Positions 20,398 to 29,771 of a stretch of 64,000 nt of DNA are shown piece by piece. The position numbers were made by a program, and so were the translations under genes. The notes under the pieces are model-generated. The model did no database searches and was not told the origin of the DNA. It saw only the letters and a list, made by a program, of their open reading frames with translations. The stretch's first letter is position 1, and every line of letters begins with the position of its first letter. The stretch is from Sphingopyxis sp. CCNWLW2 (GTDB taxonomy: Bacteria > Pseudomonadota > Alphaproteobacteria > Sphingomonadales > Sphingomonadaceae), in NCBI RefSeq assembly GCF_037095755.1, contig NZ_JBAWKJ010000002.1:434001-498000 (forward strand), given 5' to 3'.

Positions 20398-20984
20398 GCG
20401 GCTTTCCGTTCGCCGACCGGCAACCCCGCGATTTTCAGGAAGTTCGCGAGCATCGCATGACCATGTTCGGTCGCGATGCTTTCGGGGTGGAACTGAACGC
20501 CGTGGATCGGGAGATCGGTGTGGCGGAAGCCCATCACGGCGCCGTCGTCGCTCGTCGCGTTGATCACGAGGCTCGTGGGAATATCGACGACCTCGAGGCT
20601 GTGATAGCGCGTCGCCTGAAAGGGTGAGGGCAGGCCAGCGTACAGCCCACTGTTGTCGTGGCAGACGGGCGAGGTCTTGCCGTGCATCAGGTGGCCGCGC
20701 TGGACCGTGCCGCCGAAATGCTGGCCGATCGCCTGATGGCCGAGGCACACGCCGAGCAGCGGGCGCCGCGCTTCGGCGCACGCGGCGACGAGGTCGAGGC
20801 TGATTCCCGCCTCGTTCGGCGTGCAGGGGCCGGGCGAAATCAGGATCGCGTCGGCGCCGGTTGCGAGCGCGTCGGTTGCGGTCAGCGCATCGTTGCGCTC
20901 GACGCGCACGTCGACCCCCAGCTCGATCAGATAATGAACGAGGTTGAAGGTGAAGCTGTCATAATTGTCGATGACGAGGATCAT
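20394..20984 (-). CDS. trpG: Anthranilate synthase glutamine amidotransferase subunit
   Basis: A 196-residue class I glutamine amidotransferase that supplies ammonia to TrpE. The nucleophile Cys is in GVCLGHQAIGQ and the His-Glu pair in GVQFHPESI. In many bacteria the same protein also serves 4-amino-4-deoxychorismate synthase (PabA role). It begins 72 bases after the stop of the inserted alpha/beta-hydrolase gene and heads the overlapping trpD-trpC-moaC-moeA chain. Confidence 0.95.
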   Translation of the reverse strand: MILVIDNYDSFTFNLVHYLIELGVDVRVERNDALTATDALATGADAILISPGPCTPNEAGISLDLVAACAEARRPLLGVCLGHQAIGQHFGGTVQRGHLMHGKTSPVCHDNSGLYAGLPSPFQATRYHSLEVVDIPTSLVINATSDDGAVMGFRHTDLPIHGVQFHPESIATEHGHAMLANFLKIAGLPVGERKAA

Positions 20985-21056
20985 GGAGGGCGCACTAACG
21001 ATTTTGCGGGGGTTGGGGAAGGGATAGAAGCTTTTCAGGGCGCAACTCTTCCTTCG

Positions 21057-22121
21057 TTACTCCGCCATCAGTTTCGCAAGGTCGTCCTTCCAGAATTTCG
21101 CCCAGGTGTGCGTGCTGTGGCCCTTGGTTTCGGCACTCGCGGGGATGAGGATGAACTTCGTCGTCTTCAACCGCGCGGTCGCCTTTTCGGTGATTCCATA
21201 GGCGGGTGGGTTGATGAAATCGTCGGCCGAGTTGATCCAGAGCACCGGCACCTTGATCTTTTCGAGGTTCGGCCAGGGATTGTAGGTGCGCGAACTGTCA
21301 AGCTGATAGATGGTGTCGTTCGCGTCGTTGCGGCCATAGGTGCGCGCGAACGCCTCATCCTTGTATTTCTCCGCCGCTTCGCGCGTCGGATATTGCGCCT
21401 GCAGCGCGTATGGATTGGCGCCGGCAATCATGCTGAGCGAGGCCGCAGTGCGCAGGCCAGCCGCAGGTGGATCGGTGTAGTTGCCGCCCTTCCACAGCGG
21501 ATCGGCCTTGATCGCGTCGATCGACAGCGTGCGCCACATGCGGTTCTGCCCCGCGATTTCGACGGGCAGGCAGGCGAAGGGCGCGAGCTTTTCTGCGAAA
21601 TCGGGCCAAGTCTCACCCCAGATGAAGGCGTGCATGCAGCCCATCGAGGTGCCGAGGATGAGCTTCAGCTTCTTAACGCCGAGCTTTTCGGAGAGCATCC
21701 GGTGCTGAGCGCTGACCATGTCGGTGTAGTCGTAGCGCGGGAATTGCATGCGCATCCCGTCGCTCGGCTTCGACGAGCCGCCGTGGCCGATATTGTCGGG
21801 CAGGATGACGTAATATTTCTTCGTGTCGAGCAGCTGGCCGGGGCCGAACAGCTCGTTCGCGAACTGCGGCTGGAAGAATTGTTTTCCGGTGCCGCCGGTG
21901 CCGTGGAGGAGCATCACGGCGTTGGTGACATTGCCCTTGGTGTCGCGCCGCGGCGTGCCGAGCGTTGTATAGTGGATCTTGAGCTCGGGGAGCTTTTCGC
22001 CGCTGGCGAAAGCGAATTCCTTGAGGATCGCGTCGCCTTCGGCAGCGCCCTCGACGGTCTGGGCGTGAGCCGGGACAGGGACGGCGAGCAGCAGGGCGAG
22101 CGGGGCAAGATATTTACGCAT
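21057..22121 (-). CDS. Exported alpha/beta hydrolase (MetX-like)
   Basis: A 354-residue alpha/beta-hydrolase with a signal peptide (cleavage after A-H-A near residue 20). The nucleophile elbow is GTSMGCMHA with Ser159, the oxyanion segment is LLHGTGG, the acid is probably in SADDFINP and the catalytic His in KGHSTHTW. Overall it resembles homoserine O-acetyltransferase (MetX)-type proteins, but export argues against a role in methionine synthesis; it is more likely a periplasmic esterase or acyltransferase. It sits between trpE and trpG on the same strand (35 and 72-base gaps) and so is likely co-transcribed with tryptophan genes without an obvious link to them. Confidence 0.85.
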   Translation of the reverse strand: MRKYLAPLALLLAVPVPAHAQTVEGAAEGDAILKEFAFASGEKLPELKIHYTTLGTPRRDTKGNVTNAVMLLHGTGGTGKQFFQPQFANELFGPGQLLDTKKYYVILPDNIGHGGSSKPSDGMRMQFPRYDYTDMVSAQHRMLSEKLGVKKLKLILGTSMGCMHAFIWGETWPDFAEKLAPFACLPVEIAGQNRMWRTLSIDAIKADPLWKGGNYTDPPAAGLRTAASLSMIAGANPYALQAQYPTREAAEKYKDEAFARTYGRNDANDTIYQLDSSRTYNPWPNLEKIKVPVLWINSADDFINPPAYGITEKATARLKTTKFILIPASAETKGHSTHTWAKFWKDDLAKLMAE

Positions 22122-22156
22122 GGCCGGACGCTAGCGTCCGGCCTGATCAGGTCAAG

Positions 22157-23674
22157 CTATTGCCCGTACCCCGGCGTTCCCGCCAGCCGCACCGCCTCGC
22201 GCGCCGCGGCGAAGAGTGCGCCCGCCTTGGCCTCGCACTCGCGCTGTTCATAGGCGGGGTCGCTGTCGGCGACGATACCCGCGCCCGCCTGGACGTGCAT
22301 TTCGCCGTCCTTGACGATCGCGGTGCGCAGGACGATGCAGCTGTCCATATTGCCGTCGGGGGCGAAATAGCCGACGCCGCCGGCGTAAGGCCCGCGCGCA
22401 TCGGCTTCGAGTTCGGCGATGATCTGGCAGGCGCGGACCTTGGGCGCGCCGCTGACGGTGCCTGCCGGGAAGCCCGCGAACAGCGCGTCGATGGCGTCCT
22501 TGTCGGGCGCGATGCGGCCGATGACGTTCGAGACGATGTGCATGACGTGGCTGTAGAATTCCACGGTGTAGCTGTCGGTGACGGTGACGGTTCCGCCGAT
22601 CGCGGCGCGGCCGACGTCGTTGCGGCCGAGGTCGAGCAGCATCAGGTGCTCGGCGCGTTCCTTGGGATCGGCGAGCAGGCTCTCGCGGTTCTCGGCGTCC
22701 TCGGCGCTGGTGCGGCCGCGCGGGCGGGTGCCCGCGATCGGGCGGATGGTGATTTCGCCGTCCCTCACTCGCACGAGGATCTCGGGCGACGAGCCGATCA
22801 GCGCGAAGCCGGGGAGGTCGAGGAAATAGAGAAAGGGCGAGGGGTTGATGCGGCGGAGTGCGCGGTAGAGGTCGAAGGGCGGCAGGTCGAAGGGCGTCGA
22901 GAAACGCTGCGACAGCACGACCTGAAAGATGTCGCCGGCGGCGATATAGTCTTTCGCGGTCGCGACCATTTTCGCGAACTGCGCGGGCATCGTTGCGGGG
23001 TTCGCCGCGATGTCGATCGGGAGCGCGCCGGTCGACGCGCGGTCGGTGTGCGCGCTGACGCTCGACAGCCGCGCGGCGATGATGTCGAGCCTTTCCTGCG
23101 CTGCTTCGATCATCCGGTCGATGGCGCCCTCCGGATCGGGCCAGATCGGCGCGATCAGGAAGAGTTCGTCGGCGAGGCGATCGAACACCAGAATGACCGT
23201 CGGGCGCACGAACACCATGTCGGGCAGGCCGAGCCCGGCACCCGGTGCACGCGGGATGCGCTCGACGAGGCCGATCGTTTCATAGGCGAAGAAGCCGACG
23301 AGCGTCGCGAGTGCCTTGGGCAGGCCTTCTGGCACGTCGAAGCGGCATTCGGCGACGAGGTCGCGCAGCGCCTGAAGCGCGGGGGTTTCCAGCGGCTGGA
23401 ACGCATCGCGGTCGCGGCGCCAGTCGCGGTTGATCCGCGCGGCATCGCCGGTGACCTCGAACATCAGGTCGGGGTCTAGGCCGAGCAGGCTGTAACGCCC
23501 ACGCGTCTCGCCGCTTTCGACCGATTCGAGCACCCAGTCGCCGCGCCCCGGCTCGATCAGCTTGAGTGCCGCCGAAACGGGCGTTTCGATGTCGGCGATC
23601 AGCCGCTGCCAGACGACTGCACCACGCCCGCCAGCGAGCGCTTCGAGCGCGGCAGCTCTTCCCTCGAGGCTCAC
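22157..23674 (-). CDS. trpE: Anthranilate synthase component I
   Basis: A 505-residue chorismate-utilising enzyme that makes anthranilate from chorismate with ammonia from TrpG. The C-terminal catalytic segments are clear: GTRPRG, LMLLDLGRNDVGR, FPAGTVSGAPK and QAGAGIVADSDP. The N-terminal region carries the LLE.. type regulatory site in altered form, so tryptophan feedback is likely but not proven here. The start is GTG at 23674, two bases after the ppiD stop, with no separate ribosome site; translation is probably coupled to ppiD. Confidence 0.95.
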   Translation of the reverse strand: MSLEGRAAALEALAGGRGAVVWQRLIADIETPVSAALKLIEPGRGDWVLESVESGETRGRYSLLGLDPDLMFEVTGDAARINRDWRRDRDAFQPLETPALQALRDLVAECRFDVPEGLPKALATLVGFFAYETIGLVERIPRAPGAGLGLPDMVFVRPTVILVFDRLADELFLIAPIWPDPEGAIDRMIEAAQERLDIIAARLSSVSAHTDRASTGALPIDIAANPATMPAQFAKMVATAKDYIAAGDIFQVVLSQRFSTPFDLPPFDLYRALRRINPSPFLYFLDLPGFALIGSSPEILVRVRDGEITIRPIAGTRPRGRTSAEDAENRESLLADPKERAEHLMLLDLGRNDVGRAAIGGTVTVTDSYTVEFYSHVMHIVSNVIGRIAPDKDAIDALFAGFPAGTVSGAPKVRACQIIAELEADARGPYAGGVGYFAPDGNMDSCIVLRTAIVKDGEMHVQAGAGIVADSDPAYEQRECEAKAGALFAAAREAVRLAGTPGYGQ

Positions 23675-23676
23675 CC

Positions 23677-25623
23677 TTATTCGGAGACCGGCGCGGTGCC
23701 GGTCAGCTCGGCGCGCAGCTGGTTCACGAGATCCTTGTTGATCGTCACGCCGACGCGGCGCTTGGCTTCGGCGGCGAGTTGTTCGATCAGCTCATTGCCG
23801 AAGGCGGGTGCAAGCGGCTGAGCGATCGCGGCGACGCGTGCGGGTTCGATCGATTTCGGATCGGGGCGCCGAACCTCATTGAGCGCGATCACCATCCAGC
23901 CGCGGTTGCCGGGGATTTCGAGCGTCTTGACGCTGTTCTTCGCCATAGAGAAGAGCAGGGCGAGTTCGGGCGGAACGGGCTTGCCGCCCGCGCCAAGTTC
24001 GGCACGGCGGCCACCGATCGTTTGGACATTGCCGATATTGGGGCCGGCGGCGGCGACGGCTTCGCTGAGGGGCTTGCCACCTTCGACCGCCTTGACGATC
24101 GCGCGCGCCTTGCCGCGAGCGACCTTCTGCCCCTCGGCAAAGCGCCATTCGCTGAGCAAGTCGGCGCGGATTTGCGCGAAGGGCGGCGGCGCGGCGGCGG
24201 TGATCGATTTCACCGCATAAACCGCGAATTTCTCATTCTCGACCAGCGTCGCGATATGGCCTTCGCCTTCGCCCGCGGCCTGGAAAGCCTGCGCGACGAG
24301 GGGCGCCAGTTCGGGTGCGGGGGTGAAAGCCGGCTGGGCGGGCGCGCGGCCGCTGGGCAGGATCGCGGGCGTTTCGACCAGCTGGAGTTTGCGGTCGGCG
24401 GCGATTTCCTCGACAGACGCGCCGCCATTCACGGCGTCCTGGATCGCGTTATAATAATCAACGATCGCCTCGTTCGCCTTGTTCTTGGCAAGCTCAGTAC
24501 GGATCTCGGCACTCGCGTCGGCGAGGCTGCGCGCGGGTTTGGCCGTCACATCCTCAACGCGCGCGACGGTCCAGCCGAGGCCGGTCTGCGTCGGGCCGAT
24601 CAGGTCGCCGCGCTTGGCGGCGAAGGCGGCCTTGGCGGCCGCAGCGCTGCTCGTCGCGGCAAAGGCCGACTGGGTCAGATCGCCGGTGGTCGAAGCCGAG
24701 AGGCCCGCCGCCTGCGCCGCGGCAGCGAGCGGGGTGCCGCCACGAACCTTGGCGGCGAGCGCGGTCGCCGCCGCCTGATCGGGAACGATCACCTGCGCAA
24801 AGCGGCGCGTCTCGCTCGCCGTATATTGCGCGGCATTGTCCTTATAGACTTTGGCGATTTCGGCGTCGGTGACGGCGGGAACCGGCACCGCGGCGCGATC
24901 GAACAGCGCGTACTGGATGACGCGGCGCTCGGGGACAGTGAACTTGGCGCTATTCTGCGACAGGAAGGTCTTCAGCGCGGCGTCACCGGGGTCGGCGGTC
25001 GGTGCGAAGGGGCTTGCCGGAATGAAGGTCGCCTGTCCGCGGCGCTGTTCCATCAGCAGGGCGGCATAGGGCTGCGCCATGCCCGGCGCGATGCGGGGCA
25101 TCATGGCGATCGGCGCAGCGAGCTGTTCGATCAGGAGCTGCTGGCGCAGGTCGCGGCGAAGCTGGGTTTCGGTGAGGCCGTTCTGGCGCAGGAAATTTTC
25201 GAACACCGTCTGGTCGAACTTGCCCGATACGCCGGCAAAGGCGGGCAGATCGGCGATGCGGCCGTCGATCAGCCGCTTGCTGACGCTGAACCCCATGCCG
25301 GTCGCGAACTGGTCAAAGGCGCTCCCCTCGACGAGTTGATCGAGCACCTGGTCGAGCCCGCCGCCTTCGACGAACGCGGCCATTGTCAGCCCTGGCTGGC
25401 GCTGGCGCGCCTGGTCATAAGCTTGCCGGGCCCGGTCGCGCAGTTCGCCGACGCCGATCTGTTCGCTGCCGACCTTGGCGACATTGGCGCCGCCGAGCCC
25501 GCCAAAACTCGAATTGCCCGTCACATCACCCAGCGCGAAGGCGAGGCCGACGAGGACGACGAAGCCGAGGGCAAGGAATTTGCCGATCGTCGAGGCAAAC
25601 ATGGCGCGGATAGCGGTAATCAT
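23677..25623 (-). CDS. ppiD: PpiD/SurA-like peptidylprolyl isomerase, membrane-anchored
   Basis: A 648-residue protein with one N-terminal membrane anchor (FLALGFVVLVGLAFALG) and a periplasmic body. It contains a SurA_N-type chaperone region and parvulin-like segments, including the region around FTVPERRVIQYALFD and the GDLIGPTQTGLGWTVARV stretch typical of a rotamase domain. PpiD-type proteins act at the SecYEG exit to help fold exported proteins. It is the first gene of the minus-strand run and is nearly fused to trpE by a two-base gap; this ppiD-trpE linkage is known in sphingomonads. It is divergent from tpiA across 181 bases that must hold both promoters. Confidence 0.9.
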   Translation of the reverse strand: MITAIRAMFASTIGKFLALGFVVLVGLAFALGDVTGNSSFGGLGGANVAKVGSEQIGVGELRDRARQAYDQARQRQPGLTMAAFVEGGGLDQVLDQLVEGSAFDQFATGMGFSVSKRLIDGRIADLPAFAGVSGKFDQTVFENFLRQNGLTETQLRRDLRQQLLIEQLAAPIAMMPRIAPGMAQPYAALLMEQRRGQATFIPASPFAPTADPGDAALKTFLSQNSAKFTVPERRVIQYALFDRAAVPVPAVTDAEIAKVYKDNAAQYTASETRRFAQVIVPDQAAATALAAKVRGGTPLAAAAQAAGLSASTTGDLTQSAFAATSSAAAAKAAFAAKRGDLIGPTQTGLGWTVARVEDVTAKPARSLADASAEIRTELAKNKANEAIVDYYNAIQDAVNGGASVEEIAADRKLQLVETPAILPSGRAPAQPAFTPAPELAPLVAQAFQAAGEGEGHIATLVENEKFAVYAVKSITAAAPPPFAQIRADLLSEWRFAEGQKVARGKARAIVKAVEGGKPLSEAVAAAGPNIGNVQTIGGRRAELGAGGKPVPPELALLFSMAKNSVKTLEIPGNRGWMVIALNEVRRPDPKSIEPARVAAIAQPLAPAFGNELIEQLAAEAKRRVGVTINKDLVNQLRAELTGTAPVSE

Positions 25624-25804
25624 GGAGCGGGCATTCTTTCCGGCAGGGCGCGGGTCACGCGCGATTGCGCGCTGCTTTAGGCGGGAGGCGGGGCCGCATC
25701 AAGGCCGGAAAGGGGCTTTTCACCCACACGCGACGCGGCTTGCCTATCGCGCCTATGCGCCGCTAGGGCGAGAGCAGGGTTCGAATATTGGGAGACGCAG
25801 ACAA

Positions 25805-26554
25805 ATGACGCGGCGCAAATATGTGGTGGGCAACTGGAAGATGAATGGGCTTTCGGCGGCGATCGACGACGCGCAGGCGATCTTCGCCGCAGCGGACGAT
25901 CATGCCGCTGTCGATGTCGCAATCTGCCCGCCCTTCACTCTGATCGGCGCGATGGTCGCCGCCGCGCCGGGCAAGGCGGTCGGCGGACAGGATTGCCATA
26001 GCGCTACGTCAGGCGCCTTCACCGGATCGGTCGCGGCGGCGATGCTAACCGATATCGGCGCGAGCGTTGTGATCGTCGGGCATAGCGAGCGCCGCGAAGG
26101 TTTTGCCGAGAGCGACGCCGATGTGCGCGCGAAGGCTGAAGCGGGCCTTGCTGCCGACTTGTCGGTGATCCTGTGCGTCGGCGAACCGCGTGAGGTTCGC
26201 GAATCGGGCGGCGCGATCGATTATGTGCTCGCGCAGATCGCGGGATCGGTGCCGGACAGCTTCGATCCGCACCGGCTGGCCATTGCGTATGAGCCGATCT
26301 GGGCGATCGGGACCGGGCTGGTGCCGACGGTCGCCGATGTCGCGGCGATGCACGGCGCGATCCGCGGCGCGCTCGCGGCGCGGTTCGGCGGCGCGGCAGA
26401 GGATATGCGCCTATTGTACGGCGGGTCGGTCAATGGCGAGAACGCCGCCGAACTGCTCGATGCCGGCGATGTCGACGGCGCGCTGGTCGGCGGCGCAAGC
26501 CTGACGGCGGCCAAGTTCGTGCCGATCGTCGCGGCGGCCGCCTCGCTCGGCTGA
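25805..26554 (+). CDS. tpiA: Triosephosphate isomerase
   Basis: A 249-residue TIM-barrel enzyme interconverting dihydroxyacetone phosphate and glyceraldehyde 3-phosphate. The N-terminal GNWKMNG (catalytic Lys), VGHSERR (catalytic His), AYEPIWAIGTG (catalytic Glu) and YGGSVNGENA phosphate loop are intact. I placed the start at the ATG at 25805, where the family sequence begins; the frame is open far upstream without meaning. A GA-rich ribosome site (GGGAGACG) precedes it. It is followed by secG. Confidence 0.97.
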   Translation: MTRRKYVVGNWKMNGLSAAIDDAQAIFAAADDHAAVDVAICPPFTLIGAMVAAAPGKAVGGQDCHSATSGAFTGSVAAAMLTDIGASVVIVGHSERREGFAESDADVRAKAEAGLAADLSVILCVGEPREVRESGGAIDYVLAQIAGSVPDSFDPHRLAIAYEPIWAIGTGLVPTVADVAAMHGAIRGALAARFGGAAEDMRLLYGGSVNGENAAELLDAGDVDGALVGGASLTAAKFVPIVAAAASLG

Positions 26555-26640
26555 TCCTATGGGTTGAAGCGAAGCCGCTTCGTCTCTATGTGCGCCGCGG
26601 GCGCGGTCCGTTTGAGGCCGCGCAAGTTCGGGAAAATATG

Positions 26641-27084
26641 ATGTCCAGTCTCTTCACCTTCATCCTCGTCCTGCAGGCGCTCGTCGCCGCGGTGATGATC
26701 GGCGTCATTTTGATGCAGAAGTCGGAAGGTGGCGGCCTGGGCGTCGGCGGCAGTCCCGCAGGCCTCCTTTCGGCGCGGGGCGCCGCGGATTTTATGACCC
26801 GTGCGACGACGATCCTCGCGACGGCCTTCGTTGCACTGTCGATCGTGCTCGCGGCGATGGCCTCGGTCGGTCGCAGCGGTTCGACGATCGACACCTCGCT
26901 GTCGAAAACGGCGCAAACTAGCGGCGCGGCTCCGGCCTCGTCGCTGACCGGTCCGGCGCAGCCCGCTCCTGCTGGCGCGGCGCCTGCGGTGGCGAGCGAC
27001 GATCCGCTGGCGGCCGCAGCTGCAGCGGCATCGAGCCAGGAAGCCGCACCGGCACCGGCGCAGGCACCCCCCGCCAAGAAATAA
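26641..27084 (+). CDS. secG: Preprotein translocase subunit SecG
   Basis: A 147-residue SecG, the small accessory subunit of the SecYEG translocon. Two transmembrane helices (about residues 3-24 and 50-72) flank the cytoplasmic loop LMQKSEGGGLG, which is the family signature. A 70-residue Ala/Pro-rich C-terminal tail follows, longer than in E. coli but common in Alphaproteobacteria. Two adjacent ATG codons (26638 and 26641) are possible starts; the second has better spacing to GGGA. Confidence 0.93.
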   Translation: MSSLFTFILVLQALVAAVMIGVILMQKSEGGGLGVGGSPAGLLSARGAADFMTRATTILATAFVALSIVLAAMASVGRSGSTIDTSLSKTAQTSGAAPASSLTGPAQPAPAGAAPAVASDDPLAAAAAAASSQEAAPAPAQAPPAKK

Positions 27085-27115
27085 CCGGCGGCTTCGGCCT
27101 CCACCTTAAACCCGC

Positions 27116-27163
27116 CCGGCGGAAATTATTTCCGCCGGATGCGATTCGACGGCTTGCGCCGTC
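27116..27163. repeat. Two adjacent palindromes between secG and pyrG
   Basis: A 10-bp perfect inverted repeat with a three-base loop (27116-27125 with 27129-27138) is followed ten bases later by a second 6-bp hairpin (27148-27153 with 27158-27163). There is no U-run after either, so they are not standard terminators. The arrangement resembles REP/BIME-type dispersed palindromes; only one copy is visible in this window. Confidence 0.5.
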
Positions 27164-27192
27164 CCCCTCCCGTTGAGTAAGTCTTTCCTCCC

Positions 27193-28824
27193 ATGGCGCG
27201 GTTCATTTTTATCACCGGCGGCGTGGTCTCCTCGCTTGGCAAAGGTTTGATGGCGGCTAGCCTCGCAGCCTTGTTGCAGGCGCGTGGCTATCGTGTCCGT
27301 ATCCGGAAATTCGATCCCTATCTGAACGTCGATCCGGGCACGATGTCGCCCTATCAGCACGGCGAGGTCTATGTGACCGACGACGGCGCCGAAACCGACC
27401 TCGACCTCGGCCATTACGAACGCTTTACGGGCGTTGCGGCGCGGCAGAGCGACAATGTCACGTCGGGCCGCATCTATCAGGGCATCATCGCCAAGGAACG
27501 CCGCGGCGACTATCTGGGCGCGACTGTGCAGGTCGTCCCGCACGTCACCGACGCGATCAAGGAATTTGCGCGCGCCGATATCGACGATCTCGATTTCGTG
27601 CTCTGCGAGATCGGGGGGACGGTCGGCGATATCGAATCGCTGCCGTTCATCGAGGCGATCCGCCAGCTCAAGAATGAAGAGGGGCGCGAAAACGCGATCT
27701 CGGTCCACGTCACGCTGGTGCCGTACATCGCCGCCGCGGGCGAACTCAAGACCAAGCCGACGCAACACAGCGTGCGCGAACTCGCGTCGCTGGGCGTCCA
27801 GCCCGACATCCTGCTTTGCCGCTGCGAAAAGCCGCTGCCCGAGAGCGAGCGCGAAAAAATTGCGCTCTTCTGCAATGTCCGCAAGGAAGCGGTGATCCCC
27901 GCGCTCGACGCCGACAGCATCTATTCGGTCCCGGTCCAGTACCATGGCGAAGGGCTGGACAGTGAGGTTCTGCGCGCGTTCGGCATCCACGACGCGCCCG
28001 CGCCCGACCTGTCGCGCTGGTACGACATCATGGACCGTAAGCAGCACCCTGAGGGCGAGGTCACGATCGGCGTCGTCGGCAAATATGTGTCGCTGCCCGA
28101 CGCCTACAAATCGCTCAACGAAGCGCTCGTTCACGGCGGCATGGCGCATCGCGTAAAGGTCAACATTCGCTGGCTCGACGCCGAAATGTTCGAGCGCGAC
28201 GAGGATCTCGCCGCCAACCTCGAGCCGATGCACGGTATTCTTGTCCCTGGCGGCTTTGGCGAGCGCGGGTCCGAAGGCAAGATTTCGAGCGTGCGCTTCG
28301 CACGCGAACGCAACGTGCCCTTCTTCGGCATCTGCCTCGGCATGCAGATGGCGTGCATCGAGGGCGCGCGGAACACGAGCGGCATCGCCGACGCGTCGAG
28401 CACCGAATTCGGCCCGACCGACGAACCCGTCGTCGGCATGATCACCGAGTGGATGAGCGACGAAGGCCTGCAGAAGCGCGGCGCCGACACCGACCTCGGC
28501 GGCACGATGCGGCTCGGCGCCTATGAGGCGAAGCTGTCGCCGAACAGCCATGTCGCGAGCGTCTATGGCGCGAACGAGATCAGCGAGCGCCACCGCCATC
28601 GCTACGAGGTCAACAACGCCTATCGCGAGAGCCTGGAGAAGGGCGGTCTTGTCTTTTCGGGCATGTCGCCCGACGGCATGTTGCCGGAAATCGTTGAGCG
28701 CCCGGACCATCCGTGGTTTATCGGGGTGCAGTTCCACCCGGAACTCAAATCGAAGCCGTTCGATCCGCATCCCTTGTTTGCGGGCTTCATCGAAGCGGCG
28801 GTAAAACAAAGCCGGCTGGTCTAG
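27193..28824 (+). CDS. pyrG: CTP synthase
   Basis: A 543-residue enzyme that aminates UTP to CTP with ATP and glutamine. The N-terminal synthetase domain starts with [15 protein letters not shown] and contains [32 protein letters not shown] sequence. The C-terminal class I amidotransferase domain has Cys in FFGICLGMQ and the His-Glu pair in GVQFHPEL. Full length. It follows secG and precedes a Crp-family regulator gene by 26 bases, the usual order in sphingomonads. Confidence 0.98.
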   Translation: MARFIFITGGVVSSLGKGLMAASLAALLQARGYRVRIRKFDPYLNVDPGTMSPYQHGEVYVTDDGAETDLDLGHYERFTGVAARQSDNVTSGRIYQGIIAKERRGDYLGATVQVVPHVTDAIKEFARADIDDLDFVLCEIGGTVGDIESLPFIEAIRQLKNEEGRENAISVHVTLVPYIAAAGELKTKPTQHSVRELASLGVQPDILLCRCEKPLPESEREKIALFCNVRKEAVIPALDADSIYSVPVQYHGEGLDSEVLRAFGIHDAPAPDLSRWYDIMDRKQHPEGEVTIGVVGKYVSLPDAYKSLNEALVHGGMAHRVKVNIRWLDAEMFERDEDLAANLEPMHGILVPGGFGERGSEGKISSVRFARERNVPFFGICLGMQMACIEGARNTSGIADASSTEFGPTDEPVVGMITEWMSDEGLQKRGADTDLGGTMRLGAYEAKLSPNSHVASVYGANEISERHRHRYEVNNAYRESLEKGGLVFSGMSPDGMLPEIVERPDHPWFIGVQFHPELKSKPFDPHPLFAGFIEAAVKQSRLV

Positions 28825-28850
28825 CGCCGGGAAAAAGGGGTACAGGGGCA

Positions 28851-29534
28851 ATGGATCACGCGAGACTCGCCGAATTGCAGGGCCCCGACAGCATTTTTTC
28901 CGGGCTTTCGGTCGAAGATTGGGCCGAGATCGCCAGCCGCGCGGTGCAGGTCAATTTCGTCAAGGGCAAGGAATTGCTCGTCCAGGGCGACCCGGGCGAC
29001 ATGATGCTGATCCTGACCGAAGGCACCGCGCGCGTGTCGATGCTGACCTCGGGCGGGCGCGAAATCGTGCTCGCCTATGCCGAACCCGGCGCGATACTAG
29101 GCGAGATCGCGCTGCTTGACGGCGGCGAGCGCACGGCGTCGGTGACCGCGACGAGCGCGGGCAGCGCGCTCCAGCTTGGCCGCAATGCGCTCAAGGATTT
29201 CGCCGCCAGCCATCCCGAATTCGCATGGTCGCTGATGCAGCAGCTCGCACGGCGCCTGCGCACCGCCGACCAGACGATCGAGAGCGACCGCGCCTATGCG
29301 TCGGGCCCGCGGCTCGCGCGTTACCTCAAGCGCCTGATTCGCAAGGATGTCGAGGCGTCGCAGCGCGTCGAGCTCAGCCAGACCGAGCTTGGCAATTTTG
29401 CGGGGATGAGCCGCGAGCATATCAATCGCCAGCTCAAGAGCTGGGAGGAATCGGGCGTGATTTCGCTGGAGCAGGGCCGCGTGCGCGTCCTCGATGCCGA
29501 TATGCTCGAGGATATCAGCGAGAGCGAGGGGTAG
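28851..29534 (+). CDS. Crp/Fnr-family transcriptional regulator
   Basis: A 227-residue regulator with an N-terminal cyclic-nucleotide-binding beta-roll (about residues 20-130, with PGAILGEIALLDGGERTASV at the phosphate-binding cassette position) and a C-terminal winged helix (LSQTELGNFAGMSREHINRQL). The GE-x-x-L-x-x-x-x-R-x-A-S/T pattern is close to cAMP-binding members. It has no N-terminal Fe-S cysteines, so it is not an oxygen-sensing Fnr. The ATG at 28851 follows a GGGG-rich site; the frame is open 46 codons upstream inside pyrG, which I reject. Its regulon is unknown from this window. Confidence 0.9.
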   Translation: MDHARLAELQGPDSIFSGLSVEDWAEIASRAVQVNFVKGKELLVQGDPGDMMLILTEGTARVSMLTSGGREIVLAYAEPGAILGEIALLDGGERTASVTATSAGSALQLGRNALKDFAASHPEFAWSLMQQLARRLRTADQTIESDRAYASGPRLARYLKRLIRKDVEASQRVELSQTELGNFAGMSREHINRQLKSWEESGVISLEQGRVRVLDADMLEDISESEG

Positions 29535-29567
29535 GCGGGCGTCCGTTATTTAACGGGGGGAGGGCCG

Positions 29568-29771
29568 ATGCGGCATATTCGAGGTGCAACTGTTCGGTCG
29601 TGGGTAAGCAAGCATAGCGCCGCTCTAACCCTGCAGGGACTATGGTTGGCCTATGGCATCTATAGCTGGAACAACGACCCGTTCTTTTTATGGTCATGGG
29701 CAGCCTGTTGGGTCGCCCTCGCGATCTTTCTGGTCGGTCGGCGCCTGATTGCAAAAGCTGAGGAAAGCTGA
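29568..29771 (+). CDS. Small membrane protein of unknown function
   Basis: A 67-residue protein with a basic N-terminus and two hydrophobic segments (about residues 20-34 and 40-57) ending in a short basic tail, probably a two-pass inner-membrane protein. A strong GGGGGGAGGG site lies just before the ATG. It follows the Crp-family gene by 33 bases. I recognise no family; the ribosome site and membrane profile support that it is translated. Confidence 0.5.
   Translation: MRHIRGATVRSWVSKHSAALTLQGLWLAYGIYSWNNDPFFLWSWAACWVALAIFLVGRRLIAKAEES

Noticed and set aside
25778..25786. GGTTCGAAT, like the T-loop of a tRNA, before tpiA.
   Set aside because: No acceptor, D or anticodon arm can be formed around it.
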